A stretch of DNA of 64,000 nucleotides, from NCBI GenBank assembly GCA_024401365.1, contig JAKSLE010000005.1:1-64000 (forward strand), in the 5' to 3' direction. The DNA comes from Bacteroidales bacterium (GTDB lineage: Bacteria; Bacteroidota; Bacteroidia; Bacteroidales; Marinilabiliaceae). Position numbers and translations under genes: made by a program. Positions 1-8,717 of the stretch are shown here, piece after piece; position 1 is the first letter of the stretch; each line of letters starts with the position of its first letter. Below the pieces are notes generated by a model, which worked only from the letters and a program-made list of their open reading frames with translations, had not been told where the DNA came from and did not search any database.

Positions 1-39
1 AAAATCCTTGTGTCCCCGGTTCGATTCCTGGTGGCACCA
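1..39 (+). tRNA. tRNA-Phe (GAA), 3' part only
   Basis: The window opens inside a tRNA. The T-loop TTCGATT (20-26) is flanked by a five-base T-stem with one C-U mismatch, followed by the acceptor strand TGGCACC (32-38) and discriminator A39. Counting back from the discriminator puts bases 1-2 (AA) at anticodon positions 35-36. The run AAAATCC followed by GTGTC resembles the 3' half of bacterial tRNA-Phe. Leu with a short variable loop is a less likely alternative. CCA is not encoded in full. Confidence 0.6.
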
Positions 40-42
40 CAG

Positions 43-79
43 AAAAAGAGATACATCAAATGGTGTGTCTCTTTTTTTA
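43..79 (+). terminator. Intrinsic terminator after tRNA
   Basis: AAAAAGAGA (43-51) pairs with TCTCTTTTT (68-76) and a T-run follows. It would end the tRNA transcript before the dCMP deaminase gene. Confidence 0.7.
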
Positions 80-159
80 TTCGTATAATATTGCTACGTT
101 TCTACATATATTTGTTACCTTTGGGTGGTTTATAGAGCGAACTTTCGCCTCACATTAAA

Positions 160-606
160 ATGCTCAACATGGAAAAGTCAAAGCAGACACTCCTGGACCA
201 ACGCTACCTCGCCATGGCACGCATATGGTCTCAAAACTCATACTGCCAACGCAGGCAGGTGGGAGCCCTTATGGTTAAGGATAAGATGATTATATCCGAT
301 GGCTACAACGGTACTCCTTCTGGCTTCGAGAATTTCTGCGAGCAAGAGGATGGCACTACCAAACCCTACGTTCTCCATGCCGAAGCTAACGCTATATCAA
401 AAGTGGCCAAAAGCAGCAACAGCTCCGAGGGGGCAACAATGTACATCACAGCTTCTCCTTGTCTGGAGTGCGCTAAACTGATCATCCAGGCTGGCATACG
501 CCGTGTAGTATATTCGGACGAATACCGACTCACCGACGGCCTCGACCTTCTGCGTCGCGCCGGCATAGAGGTGGAGCACGTAGAAGAAGAAATCATCATC
601 AAGTGA
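160..606 (+). CDS. dCMP/deoxycytidylate deaminase family protein
   Basis: Zinc-dependent deaminase of the ComEB/dCMP deaminase family, about 145 residues, expected to convert dCMP to dUMP in the cytoplasm and so feed dTMP synthesis. The zinc site is complete: HAE at residues 73-75 (His ligand and catalytic Glu) and PCxxC at 100-104. The YNGTPSG segment near residue 49 is typical of the family. Translation may start at the first ATG (160) or at the Met three codons later (169), which fits family lengths slightly better. A TTACCTTTG promoter-like box lies near 115-123. The gene precedes the S41 protease by 9 bp and probably shares its transcript. Confidence 0.9.
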   Translation: MLNMEKSKQTLLDQRYLAMARIWSQNSYCQRRQVGALMVKDKMIISDGYNGTPSGFENFCEQEDGTTKPYVLHAEANAISKVAKSSNSSEGATMYITASPCLECAKLIIQAGIRRVVYSDEYRLTDGLDLLRRAGIEVEHVEEEIIIK

Positions 607-615
607 CCCTAATCC

Positions 616-2217
616 ATGAACAATAAAAAACTTTGGTCGCCTATCATCCTTGGACTGGCAGTCTCTACAGGTATCTTCCTGGGCCGCCTATCCATACCCC
701 ACTCTCAATCGGATGATTACGAGGGTGTGCAGATAACGCAGATGCCTACTTCGACCAACAAACTTCAGCAAATACTTGATGCTATCGACCTGTACTACGT
801 AGAGGACGTAGCTACAGATTCTATCATAGAGAAGGTCATCCCAAAGGTCCTTGAGGATCTCGACCCTCATACTACTTACATCCCAGCCGATATGCTCAAT
901 GACGTAAATAATGAGCTTAAGTCCAATTTCGGTGGCGTGGGCGTACAGTTTACCATCATTCAGGATACCGTCAATATTGTATCGGTAGTCAACGGCGGCC
1001 CTTCATCACACCTGGGCGTATTGCCAGGAGATAAGATCATCAAGGTCAATGGCCACCCTTTCGTGGGTCCAAGTATCGACAACCAGATGGTTATGGATTC
1101 TCTCCGCGGCGATATAGGTACCAAGGTCGAGATTACCGTCTCTCGCAGCGACGCAACTATCGATTTCAATATTACCCGCGGACTCATCCCTCAGCATAGC
1201 GTCAACGCTTCTTATATGCTCAAGGATGATATAGGATATATCTTCATCGACAGATTTGCCGAGAATACTTACGAGGAGATGCTCCAGGGCGTAGCTAAAC
1301 TGAAAACCCAGGGCTGTAACAAGCTTATTGTCGACTTGCGCTCCAACCAGGGTGGATTCCTCGACGCAGCTATACGTATATGTAACGAGTTCCTCCACGC
1401 GGGCGACTTGATAGTATACACCGAGGGTGCTCACCAGATGCGACAGGAGGCTCGCGCCGATGGCAAGGGCGTATGCCAGGATATGGAGGTCTATATCCTT
1501 ATAGACGAATTTTCTGCTTCTGCTAGCGAAATCTTCGCAGGTGCTATGCAGGATAACGACCGAGGAATAGTCATAGGTCGCCGCTCATTCGGAAAGGGCC
1601 TGGTACAGACACAGTTGCAACTCCCAGATCAGTCGGCTATCCGACTGACCATCTCGCGCTACCATACCCCTAGCGGTAGATGTATACAGCGCCCTTATTC
1701 TGATGGTCGCGAGGACTACTACCAGGAGTTCGGTAAGCGTTTTGCCAACGAGCTATTCGCTGCCGATAGTACAAAGTTCGACCAATCGCAGAAGTTCACT
1801 ACCAAAAAAGGACGCGTCGTATATGGCGGCGGCGGCATAATGCCCGATTTCTTCGTGCCTCGCGATACTACCAAGGCTTCATCTTTCCTTTATAGCCTGA
1901 GAGCCAAGAGTGTATTGTATACCTACGCCCTCGATTTCGCCAACAAAAATCGTAGCCAGTACGCAAACTTGTCGGATAAGGAGCTGATAGCCCAACTCGA
2001 AAAGAAAAGCATGTGGAGCAATATACTTAGCTACGCCGCAGCAAAGGGCGTCAAACCTAAGGGCGAGGTCAAAGAGGTGGAGCGCGAAATAATCGAGCGT
2101 GAGGTAAAAGCATATATCGCCCGTAATATTTCTGGCGACGATGCCTTCTACGCAATCTTCAACGAGGACGAACCTACTATCCTCAAAGCTCTTGAGGTAA
2201 TCAGGAGCCAGAAATGA
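616..2217 (+). CDS. S41 family C-terminal processing peptidase (CtpA/Prc-like)
   Basis: Periplasmic tail-specific protease of 533 residues. An N-terminal hydrophobic segment (residues 8-23) anchors or exports it. A PDZ domain spans about 100-190, with GGVGVQF and the PGDKI loop. The S41 protease domain follows. The Ser-Lys dyad is visible: SASASE with Ser302 as the likely nucleophile, and the general base Lys327 in FGKG, at the usual 25-residue spacing. Family members trim or degrade periplasmic proteins from their C-termini. The stop codon overlaps the next start (ATGA), so the two genes are translationally coupled. Confidence 0.92.
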   Translation: MNNKKLWSPIILGLAVSTGIFLGRLSIPHSQSDDYEGVQITQMPTSTNKLQQILDAIDLYYVEDVATDSIIEKVIPKVLEDLDPHTTYIPADMLNDVNNELKSNFGGVGVQFTIIQDTVNIVSVVNGGPSSHLGVLPGDKIIKVNGHPFVGPSIDNQMVMDSLRGDIGTKVEITVSRSDATIDFNITRGLIPQHSVNASYMLKDDIGYIFIDRFAENTYEEMLQGVAKLKTQGCNKLIVDLRSNQGGFLDAAIRICNEFLHAGDLIVYTEGAHQMRQEARADGKGVCQDMEVYILIDEFSASASEIFAGAMQDNDRGIVIGRRSFGKGLVQTQLQLPDQSAIRLTISRYHTPSGRCIQRPYSDGREDYYQEFGKRFANELFAADSTKFDQSQKFTTKKGRVVYGGGGIMPDFFVPRDTTKASSFLYSLRAKSVLYTYALDFANKNRSQYANLSDKELIAQLEKKSMWSNILSYAAAKGVKPKGEVKEVEREIIEREVKAYIARNISGDDAFYAIFNEDEPTILKALEVIRSQK

Positions 2218-2645
2218 TGGAGGAGCTGGGTTATCTCTCTCTGCTCATAGCCAGCTTCTTGTCGGCTACCATCCTCCCCTTCTCTTCCGAGGCGGTGGTG
2301 GCAGGAATGATTTTGGGCGATTTCAACCCGTGGTACATATTGTTTATAGCTACGTTGGGAAACTGGCTGGGTAGCATGCTCACTTACTATATGGGGTACG
2401 TGGGCAACTGGAAGCGTATCAGTAAGTGGTTCCGAATTAAGGAGGAGACTACCGAAAAGTATATCAAGTATTCCAATAAATACGGCCCATGGCTGGGACT
2501 GGCAGTCTGGCTCCCAGGAATAGGCGATGTGCTGGCCGTATGTATGGGCCTAGTCCGCTGCAACCCCACAATGTCCACCATCACAATCCTCGTCGGCAAA
2601 TTCCTACGCTATGCCGTGATTATCTTCGTCACTAGCAAGGTTTAA
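2214..2645 (+). CDS. YqaA/DedA-type (VTT domain) membrane protein
   Basis: Small inner-membrane protein of 143 residues in the SNARE-associated/VTT family, YqaA branch. It has an N-terminal hydrophobic hairpin, a GNxxGSMLTYYMGY segment, and a later GPWLGLAVWLPGIGD segment typical of these proteins. Relatives are linked to lipid-carrier or phospholipid flipping and membrane homeostasis; the substrate here is unknown. Its ATG overlaps the protease stop by 4 bp. No terminator is evident directly after it. Confidence 0.85.
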   Translation: MMEELGYLSLLIASFLSATILPFSSEAVVAGMILGDFNPWYILFIATLGNWLGSMLTYYMGYVGNWKRISKWFRIKEETTEKYIKYSNKYGPWLGLAVWLPGIGDVLAVCMGLVRCNPTMSTITILVGKFLRYAVIIFVTSKV

Positions 2646-2831
2646 CATCATACCCACGCCGACCTAAATACTACTTAGCATAAATTTTTCTCTACACCCT
2701 CTTAACACTCTATATAAGCAGGCTTAATACAGAGACTATGCAGAGGCACCCCAAACATCTATAACAAAACAATGAAAATAATCACATTCCCCCAATATCC
2801 ATATCTTTCCCACACAACATTACCCACCCCC
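2646..2831. other. Intergenic stretch without a gene
   Basis: About 185 bp of AT-rich, C-rich sequence between the YqaA gene and the secG terminator. I see no credible ORF, tRNA or strong hairpin here. Confidence 0.6.
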
Positions 2832-2882
2832 AAAAAACAATAAATCCAGTCACGCCAAAGCGCAACTGGACTGTATTGTTTC
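2832..2882 (-). terminator. Terminator for the secG operon
   Basis: Imperfect inverted repeat: AACAATAAATCCAGT up to 2850 against ACTGGACTGTATTGTT from 2865. On the minus strand it ends in a T-run. It lies 18 bp beyond the secG stop. Confidence 0.75.
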
Positions 2883-2900
2883 TTTTTCGGATAGCCCTAA

Positions 2901-3242
2901 TTACTCTGCCGACTGCTCTTCAGTAGCTGATGGAGTAGGGAATGCTGGTGCTGCAGGAGCCTGCTGCTGATTCTGGAGCAACTGCTCGAGCTCTGAACCA
3001 CCTACATTGGTGCTTGTTCTAGAAGGAATAAGTGCTACAGCAACAAATGAGAATACCATTACGCTTGTTGCAAGTACCCAAGTAGCTCTCTCAAGGAAAT
3101 CTGTGGTCTTGCGAACACCCATTATCTGCTGCTGACCAGCGAACTGCTGTGACAATCCACCGCCCTTAGAATTTTGTACCAATACCGTGATGATCAAGAA
3201 TACACAGATCACCATTATTATCCATGTTATTACTGTATACAT
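2901..3242 (-). CDS. secG: Preprotein translocase subunit SecG
   Basis: Inner-membrane SecYEG component, 113 residues. It has two hydrophobic segments (about 3-22 and 52-72) separated by the family loop with VQNSKGGGLSQQF and the D-F-L-E-R-A-T stretch. The C-terminal tail, rich in Ala, Pro and Gln, is lineage-specific. It follows the TPR gene by 12 bp and is the last gene of a four-gene minus-strand operon that starts with the sigma-54 activator; a clear terminator follows it. Confidence 0.95.
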   Translation of the reverse strand: MYTVITWIIMVICVFLIITVLVQNSKGGGLSQQFAGQQQIMGVRKTTDFLERATWVLATSVMVFSFVAVALIPSRTSTNVGGSELEQLLQNQQQAPAAPAFPTPSATEEQSAE

Positions 3243-3254
3243 TGTCTTATAGAC

Positions 3255-4118
3255 TTATTTGTTTTCCAATTCATTTATTCGGGATGCAAAGTAACTACTT
3301 TTTTCTGGATATTTCAAACCTAATTTGCGGAATATATTTATCGCCTTCTCAAATTGGCCTTGTTTTATATATATTTTGGCCAATGTCTCGCTCAAAATAT
3401 CGTCATTATCTGCATCTGCCATCACATCTGCCTGACCCTCTGCCGTTTTTTCTTCCACCGCCTTAGACGCCACCGGCTCTTCTTGCTTGCGAACCTGCAT
3501 AGCCTCGGCATTGTCATTATTCAGGAACGATTCTATAAGGTTGAGGCTCCTTGACCGGTTCTTCTTACGACGGTCTGGCTTCTCTCCACCCGCACTAGAT
3601 GCCACCTCGGCCTGAACAGTAGGCTTCTTCTCCATGTAATCCAACCAATCGGAGAACCCACAATTGTCTCCCTCAGTCACCGAAACAGAGATATCATTGA
3701 TATTGTACGAGACCGCACCCACAGCACACGAACTACCCATAGCAATATCGTACTCAAAGTTGACCTCCTTCCAGGATACAGGCTCACTTTCTTTCTCCTT
3801 GATCTTAACTTTCTTGTTTTCAGGGGTCTTAACCTCAACTGGCTTTTCTTCTTCTACCTTGACTGGCGCCTCAGCCCTTATGAGCGAAAAGAGTACATCT
3901 CTATTGGCTATACTGACCGCCCCCCTATGCAGAGCAGCTTCGTAATTGGTCACACCAAGGTCGTTCATACCTTTCAATGCCAACATCCAGCCGGCCTCGA
4001 AGTATGGATACTCCTCCAATTCGTGCTCTAGATTCTCTACAACACTGGCGGATAATCCCAATGGGTGCTCCATCGACCTATAGAACTCTTCTTGCGTCAT
4101 ACGATTACCAATCTGCAA
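3255..4118 (-). CDS. TPR-containing hypothetical protein
   Basis: 287 residues, no signal peptide. The C-terminal 45 residues form one tetratricopeptide unit (ETLAKIYIKQGQFEKAINIF, then LGLKYPEKSSYFASRI). The middle is charged and low in complexity (EEKPVEVKTPENKKVKIKEK), probably disordered. The N-terminal 70 residues include YFEAGWMLALKGM, a conserved-looking helical segment. It overlaps the lptE 3' end by 14 bp and precedes secG, a context that suggests a role near envelope biogenesis. The function is not known. Confidence 0.8.
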   Translation of the reverse strand: MQIGNRMTQEEFYRSMEHPLGLSASVVENLEHELEEYPYFEAGWMLALKGMNDLGVTNYEAALHRGAVSIANRDVLFSLIRAEAPVKVEEEKPVEVKTPENKKVKIKEKESEPVSWKEVNFEYDIAMGSSCAVGAVSYNINDISVSVTEGDNCGFSDWLDYMEKKPTVQAEVASSAGGEKPDRRKKNRSRSLNLIESFLNNDNAEAMQVRKQEEPVASKAVEEKTAEGQADVMADADNDDILSETLAKIYIKQGQFEKAINIFRKLGLKYPEKSSYFASRINELENK

Positions 4119-4629
4119 ATGCCTTATTGAAGATATTCTCTGTCAACTGCTCAACTATCTCTTCCACAAGCTCGTTCTCGACATCCGCCAGGTTGTTCTC
4201 TGATGGATAATCTTTATATGCCGAGAAACTTTGCTCCCAATCTTTCTTTGGATCCTTCGAGTTGCGACACCTGATCTTCACCGCCACAGTGAGTCGCGTC
4301 TCTGCCGACTCAGCATCGGCCTTCATAGCCATAGGCTGGGTAGAGTAACCCGTAATATTACCAGAAAAATCAATGTCTCCATCATCTACCACAAGGGCAA
4401 GACGAGACTCGTTCTGTATCCTGTCTTTCAAACCCTCAGTCAACTTCTGCGACAATTCTGGGTTGATCAACGGAGCCCTATTATTGATATACTGTACAGA
4501 AAACGTATTCAGATTCTCTGGTATGGAGGCTCCACTCATAGTAATACTGATAGTGCACCCGAAATTAATGACACAGAGTGCCAATACGGATACCGCCATC
4601 ATGATATATCTTGTAATATTACGATTCAT
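4105..4629 (-). CDS. lptE: LPS assembly lipoprotein LptE-family
   Basis: 174 residues. A lipoprotein signal ends at Cys25 (INFGC). The mature part fits the LptE/LptE-like fold of Bacteroidota: SVQYINNRAPLINPELSQKL, then GDIDFSGNITGYSTQP, then a helical C-terminus. LptE plugs the LptD outer-membrane barrel that inserts lipopolysaccharide. It sits 19 bp after the sigma-54 activator gene and overlaps the TPR gene, so it is co-transcribed with both. Confidence 0.88.
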   Translation of the reverse strand: MNRNITRYIMMAVSVLALCVINFGCTISITMSGASIPENLNTFSVQYINNRAPLINPELSQKLTEGLKDRIQNESRLALVVDDGDIDFSGNITGYSTQPMAMKADAESAETRLTVAVKIRCRNSKDPKKDWEQSFSAYKDYPSENNLADVENELVEEIVEQLTENIFNKAFADW

Positions 4630-4648
4630 CCAAACGTGTATTATATAT

Positions 4649-5932
4649 TTACTTTAGTCCGTACGACTCAATCTTCCTGTAGAGCGTACGTTCTGCTATA
4701 CCAAGTTCTTGCGCCGCGAGCCTGCGGTTGCCGTTATATTTCTCCAATGCCTTGCGTATGAGCTCTTTCTCATTATCGGGTATGGAGAATACCGTCTCCT
4801 CGCTCTCTTGCTCCGATATATTGCTGACATCACTGGCCTGAACATCACTGATATGCTCGCCGGCATTGAGAATATGGTGCATAGGATGAGCCGACTGATC
4901 GTGACTGCCCTTGTGCGTCGTCAGTGTCAATCCGTCTTCTACAGTATATCTGTCCAATATCTGCTGATTTTCCACACTCATATTTCCATGGTTCTCAGCC
5001 ATATCTAGAACAAGCTTCTTCAAATCGGCCATCTCGCGACGCATATCAAAGAGTACCTTATATAGTATCTCTCGCTCATTCTCAAATGTCTCGCGACCGG
5101 CATTATTGCCTCGAGCCCCTGGCAATATGAGGGATGAACTGCTGTGTACCTCTGGCAAGAATCGCTGAAGTTCAACTGCATCCACCACCCTGTCTGCAGC
5201 CAAAACAGTTATCTGCTCCGCAACATTCTTGAGCTGACGCACGTTACCTGGCCACTCATATTGCTTGAGCAACTCCTTGGCATCGGATGTCAACGATACA
5301 GCAGGCATCTTATTCGCCTCCGAAAAATCGTTCGTGAACTTATGGAACAACGCCGGAATATCAGCAACACGATTTCTCAACGGTGGGATGCGAATCATTA
5401 TACCATTGAGACGGTAAAAGAGATCTTCTCTGAACTTACCGCTCTTTATAGCCTCTTCTAGATTTACATTAGTAGCAGCTACTATTCGCACATCGGTCTT
5501 CTTGACAACAGACGAACCCACCTTCATGTACTCTCCCTTCTCGAGAACACGAAGCAACTTGGCTTGCGTAGCCAGTGGCAACTCTCCTATCTCATCAAGA
5601 AAGATGGTTCCCGTATCTGCCTCTTCAAAATATCCCTTACGGTCTGCCAATGCACCAGTAAATGAGCCCTTTTCATGACCAAAAAGCTCTGAGTCCATTG
5701 TACCTTCAGGTATAGCGCCACAGTTTACCGCCACATATGGCTTGTGCTTGCGCTGACTAAACTGATGAATAATCTGTGGGAAAAACTCCTTACCGCTACC
5801 ACTCTCACCAATAATGAGAGCCGACAACTGGATAGGAGCTACCTGAACGGCCGTATCAATAGCCCGATCAAGCATAGGGTCACTACCCACTATGCCAAAG
5901 CGTTTCTTTATTTCATCTATCTTCTCCGCCAT
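4649..5932 (-). CDS. Sigma-54-dependent transcriptional activator (AAA+, Fis HTH)
   Basis: 427 residues with the start at MAEKIDEI (5932); an upstream in-frame Met is possible but would overlap the promoter. The AAA+ domain begins almost at once: Walker A GESGSGKE (42-49), GSFTGA (89-94, the GAFTGA-type loop that contacts sigma-54), and Walker B with FLDE near 111-114. The C-terminal Fis-type helix-turn-helix contains NRRLAAQELGIAERTLYRKI. There is no receiver or other sensory domain, so its activity may be set by level or by a partner protein. It heads the lptE-TPR-secG operon. A TTG-N20-TAACTTTG promoter lies just upstream. Confidence 0.92.
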   Translation of the reverse strand: MAEKIDEIKKRFGIVGSDPMLDRAIDTAVQVAPIQLSALIIGESGSGKEFFPQIIHQFSQRKHKPYVAVNCGAIPEGTMDSELFGHEKGSFTGALADRKGYFEEADTGTIFLDEIGELPLATQAKLLRVLEKGEYMKVGSSVVKKTDVRIVAATNVNLEEAIKSGKFREDLFYRLNGIMIRIPPLRNRVADIPALFHKFTNDFSEANKMPAVSLTSDAKELLKQYEWPGNVRQLKNVAEQITVLAADRVVDAVELQRFLPEVHSSSSLILPGARGNNAGRETFENEREILYKVLFDMRREMADLKKLVLDMAENHGNMSVENQQILDRYTVEDGLTLTTHKGSHDQSAHPMHHILNAGEHISDVQASDVSNISEQESEETVFSIPDNEKELIRKALEKYNGNRRLAAQELGIAERTLYRKIESYGLK

Positions 5933-5955
5933 AACGCAAAGTTGTAAACTTGAGA

Positions 5956-5986
5956 CAAAGTTAACTTGATTTCTACAAATAGGCAA
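5956..5986 (-). promoter_or_regulatory. Bacteroidota sigma-A-type promoter, activator-lptE-secG operon
   Basis: On the minus strand: TTG (5984-5986), 20-bp spacer, TAACTTTG (5956-5963). It lies 24 bp upstream of the chosen ATG and supports that start. Confidence 0.7.
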
Positions 5987-6069
5987 GGGATAAAAAAAGA
6001 GTTGGCTGACCATCACGGCCAGCCCTACTCATAACCACTCAAAACTCTATATATTACACGTCATATGTT

Positions 6070-6495
6070 CTACGCAATCTTGCCGGTCTGCAATATTCTT
6101 TCAACAATATTGTCGATAATCGGCATATCTGATGGCGGCCAAGCTAGACCCATCAACTGGATCGGCATGTACCATGCTACATAAGAATGTCCATGAAGCA
6201 TTACTTTGCCATCTTCTATCTCCGCAATGAATGGGTGAATGACAAATGTCTTATCCTCATTCGTACTACTCACAACCTCATACGAAGGTAGCTCTTCTAT
6301 AATTCGGATATTGATTTCCAACTCTTCCAAGACCCTGCGTACCGCACAATCCCTAGGTGACTCATTCTCCCGTGGCTTTCCACCAGGAAACTCCCAAGCA
6401 CCACTGTTGGAAAGTTCTTCGCCTCGACGAGCAGCAAGTACCATCCCATTTCGGACTATGATTGCACACGCTACATCTTGTTTCGTCTTAGCCAT
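6070..6495 (-). CDS. NUDIX hydrolase (MutT-like) with altered Nudix box
   Basis: 141 residues, cytoplasmic. The fold and length match MutT/(d)CTP pyrophosphohydrolase-like proteins that clean nucleotide pools (AIIVRNGMVLAARRGEELS; WEFPGGK). The Nudix box reads GGKPRENESPRDCAVRRVLEELEI-like; only part is quoted because of its length. Compared with GX5EX7REUXEEXGU, the Glu of the RE pair is Arg and the late Gly is Glu, while the EE pair is present. The RE glutamate is a catalytic/metal residue in E. coli MutT, so activity may be reduced or changed. It stands alone, divergent from kdsB. Confidence 0.85.
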   Translation of the reverse strand: MAKTKQDVACAIIVRNGMVLAARRGEELSNSGAWEFPGGKPRENESPRDCAVRRVLEELEINIRIIEELPSYEVVSSTNEDKTFVIHPFIAEIEDGKVMLHGHSYVAWYMPIQLMGLAWPPSDMPIIDNIVERILQTGKIA

Positions 6496-6602
6496 TTCAA
6501 ATCCTTGTTTTGTGCTCTTTAACGCGCAACTAACACATAAGGTTACAACTATCCTTAAAGTTTTTGATTTTTTCTACCTTTGTACCCACAAATTGCTGAA
6601 AA

Positions 6603-7361
6603 ATGAATACAAAGATTCTTGGACTCATCCCTGCAAGATACGCTTCAACACGTTTCCCAGGCAAACCTCTTGCCGATATAGGCGGCAAACCAATGATACA
6701 ACGCGTATACGAACGCGCTTCTAGCATCCTCGAATATGCATACGTCGCAACCGACGATGATCGTATTGCCAACGTAGTACGCTCTTTCGGCGGTCGCGTA
6801 GTAATGACTGCCGATACCCACAAGAGCGGAACCGACCGTTGCGCCGAGGCTCTCAACAAGGTGGAGGCTGAACTTGGCATTAAATTTCATGCCGTTATCA
6901 ATATCCAGGGCGACGAGCCTTTCATAGAGCCTAAACAGATAGAGCTCCTGGCTTCTGCTTTCGATAACGAGCAGACAGAAATAGCAACTCTCGTTAAACC
7001 TGTTGACAATCAGGCCGACCTTATCTCTCCAAACAAGCCTAAGGTTGTCTTGTCCCTCGAGGGTAACGCACTATACTTCAGTCGCCAACCTATTCCATAC
7101 CTCCGAGGCGTGGAGATAGAAAAATGGCTCGACAGCGGCATAAAATACTATAATCATATAGGTATGTATGGCTATCGCAGCGACGTCCTAGGCAAAATTA
7201 CCAAACTCCCTCTAGGAATATTGGAGAAGACCGAATCGCTGGAGCAGTTGCGCTGGCTGGAAAATGGCTACTCTATCAAAGTCCTTGAAACAGAACTCGA
7301 AAGCCTATCTATCGACACCCCAGAGGATCTTCAAGCACTTAAAGATAGAGGTCTTATCTAA
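6603..7361 (+). CDS. kdsB: 3-deoxy-manno-octulosonate cytidylyltransferase
   Basis: 252 residues. Couples Kdo to CMP (CTP + Kdo to CMP-Kdo + PPi), the activated sugar for the lipopolysaccharide inner core. The N-terminal nucleotide-binding signature IPARYASTRFPGKPL, then GGKPMIQRVYERA, and NIQGDEPFI near residue 99 are diagnostic. The family usually has 245-260 residues. A TACCTTTG box at 6575-6582 is the likely -7 element. metA follows after 44 bp with its own TACCTTTG box. Confidence 0.95.
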   Translation: MNTKILGLIPARYASTRFPGKPLADIGGKPMIQRVYERASSILEYAYVATDDDRIANVVRSFGGRVVMTADTHKSGTDRCAEALNKVEAELGIKFHAVINIQGDEPFIEPKQIELLASAFDNEQTEIATLVKPVDNQADLISPNKPKVVLSLEGNALYFSRQPIPYLRGVEIEKWLDSGIKYYNHIGMYGYRSDVLGKITKLPLGILEKTESLEQLRWLENGYSIKVLETELESLSIDTPEDLQALKDRGLI

Positions 7362-7405
7362 AAGATTTGTTACCTTTGAATCCCTAGAACAAAAAACTGC
7401 AACTT

Positions 7406-8311
7406 ATGCCTATCAGAATACCAGATTCGCTCCCAGCAAGACAAATTCTTGAGAGTGAAAATGTCTTCGTAATGTCAGAGACCCGCGCCCTGCAACAGGA
7501 CATTCGACCATTGCGCATCTTGATTCTCAACTTAATGCCTACCAAAATAACAACAGAAACTCAGCTCTTGCGCTGTCTTTCCAACTCTCCCCTTCAGGTA
7601 GACGTTGAGTTCCTTCATACTAGTACGCATATTTCAAAAAATACGCCCAACGAACACCTAAGCACTTTCTACAAAAGTTTCGAGGAGGTGAAGGACCATA
7701 AGTACGATGGTATGATTATTACAGGTGCTCCAGTGGAGCAGATGCAATTTGAACAGGTCGACTACTGGGATGAGTTGGTGCAGATTATGGATTGGACCCG
7801 TACCAATGTAACCAATACATTCCATATCTGCTGGGGAGCTCAGGCTGGCCTCTATTACCATTACGGCATCAACAAGCACCCTCTAAGCCAAAAAATGTTT
7901 GGAATATACAAACATAACGTCATAAATCCTCAAGAACCATTGATGCGCGGGTTCGATGATTATTTCTTCGCTCCTCATTCCCGCCACACTGCTGTGAGCA
8001 GCGAGGATATCCGTAGCAACGAGGAACTTAGACTTTTGGCTGAGTCCAATGAAGCTGGCGCCTATATCATAATTTCTGCCGACCGCAGGCAGATATTCGT
8101 AACTGGCCATTCGGAGTACGACCGCGATACCCTCAAGGGAGAATACGTACGCGATCTGGGTCGCGGTCTAGAGATTCAGCAACCTGTAAATTACTTCCCA
8201 GGTGGCGACGCAAGTGCCATACCAACAGTCACTTGGAGGGCTCATGCGCACCTGCTGTACACCAACTGGCTCAACTATTACGTGTACCAGGCAACCCCTT
8301 ACAACTTGTAA
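7406..8311 (+). CDS. metAA: Homoserine O-acetyltransferase (MetA family)
   Basis: 301 residues, the standard MetA length. First committed step of methionine synthesis, acylating homoserine. The catalytic Cys142 lies in HICWGAQAG, and the HSEYD motif near the C-terminal third supplies the His and Glu. Residue 111, after GAPV, is Glu. In characterised MetA proteins Glu at this position goes with acetyl-CoA and Gly with succinyl-CoA, so acetylation is predicted. A TACCTTTG box (7371-7378) precedes it. It is separate from other methionine genes here. Confidence 0.92.
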   Translation: MPIRIPDSLPARQILESENVFVMSETRALQQDIRPLRILILNLMPTKITTETQLLRCLSNSPLQVDVEFLHTSTHISKNTPNEHLSTFYKSFEEVKDHKYDGMIITGAPVEQMQFEQVDYWDELVQIMDWTRTNVTNTFHICWGAQAGLYYHYGINKHPLSQKMFGIYKHNVINPQEPLMRGFDDYFFAPHSRHTAVSSEDIRSNEELRLLAESNEAGAYIIISADRRQIFVTGHSEYDRDTLKGEYVRDLGRGLEIQQPVNYFPGGDASAIPTVTWRAHAHLLYTNWLNYYVYQATPYNL

Positions 8312-8329
8312 TTTTTAGGTATTTTTACA

Positions 8330-8358
8330 TTGCTATATAAAAAAAGTATGTAACTTTG
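8330..8358 (+). promoter_or_regulatory. Promoter of tandem tRNA-Lys genes
   Basis: TTG (8330-8332), 18-bp spacer, TAACTTTG (8351-8358), about 30 bp before the first tRNA. Confidence 0.65.
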
Positions 8359-8388
8359 CACCGCCTTAAGACAAGGCAAAACTAGGTT

Positions 8389-8461
8389 GAATCAGTAGCT
8401 CAGTAGGTAGAGCACAACACTTTTAATGTTGGGGTCCTGGGTTCGAACCCCAGCTGGTTCA
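8389..8461 (+). tRNA. tRNA-Lys (TTT), copy 1
   Basis: 73-nt cloverleaf. Acceptor GAATCAG pairs with CTGGTTC, the D-arm is TAGCTCAGTAGGTAGAGC, the anticodon loop is CTTTTAA (anticodon TTT), and the T-loop is TTCGAAC. CCA is not encoded. Confidence 0.97.
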
Positions 8462-8499
8462 CTCTCACTAAGGTGAGAAACGAGTTTTTACATTAGGTT

Positions 8500-8572
8500 G
8501 AATCAGTAGCTCAGTAGGTAGAGCACAACACTTTTAATGTTGGGGTCCTGGGTTCGAACCCCAGCTGGTTCA
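8500..8572 (+). tRNA. tRNA-Lys (TTT), copy 2
   Basis: Identical to the first copy, 111 bp downstream and in the same transcript. The preceding bases (TAGGTTGAATCAG) are also repeated, pointing to a tandem duplication. Confidence 0.97.
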
Positions 8573-8611
8573 CTCAATTAAGGTAAGGTTATTTATTAGG
8601 TTGGTAAATGT

Positions 8612-8653
8612 AAAACCCCGTAAGAGATGTGATATTTCTTGCGAGGTTTTTTT
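8612..8653 (+). terminator. Terminator after tRNA-Lys pair
   Basis: Hairpin AAACCCCGTAAGA with TCTTGCGAGGTTT, followed by a T-run; one mismatch and one G-T pair. Confidence 0.8.
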
Positions 8654-8717
8654 ATGTCAATCAGAATCCATAACTTTACATTGTTAAATAGACAATAATA
8701 ATAACACTATACAACTT

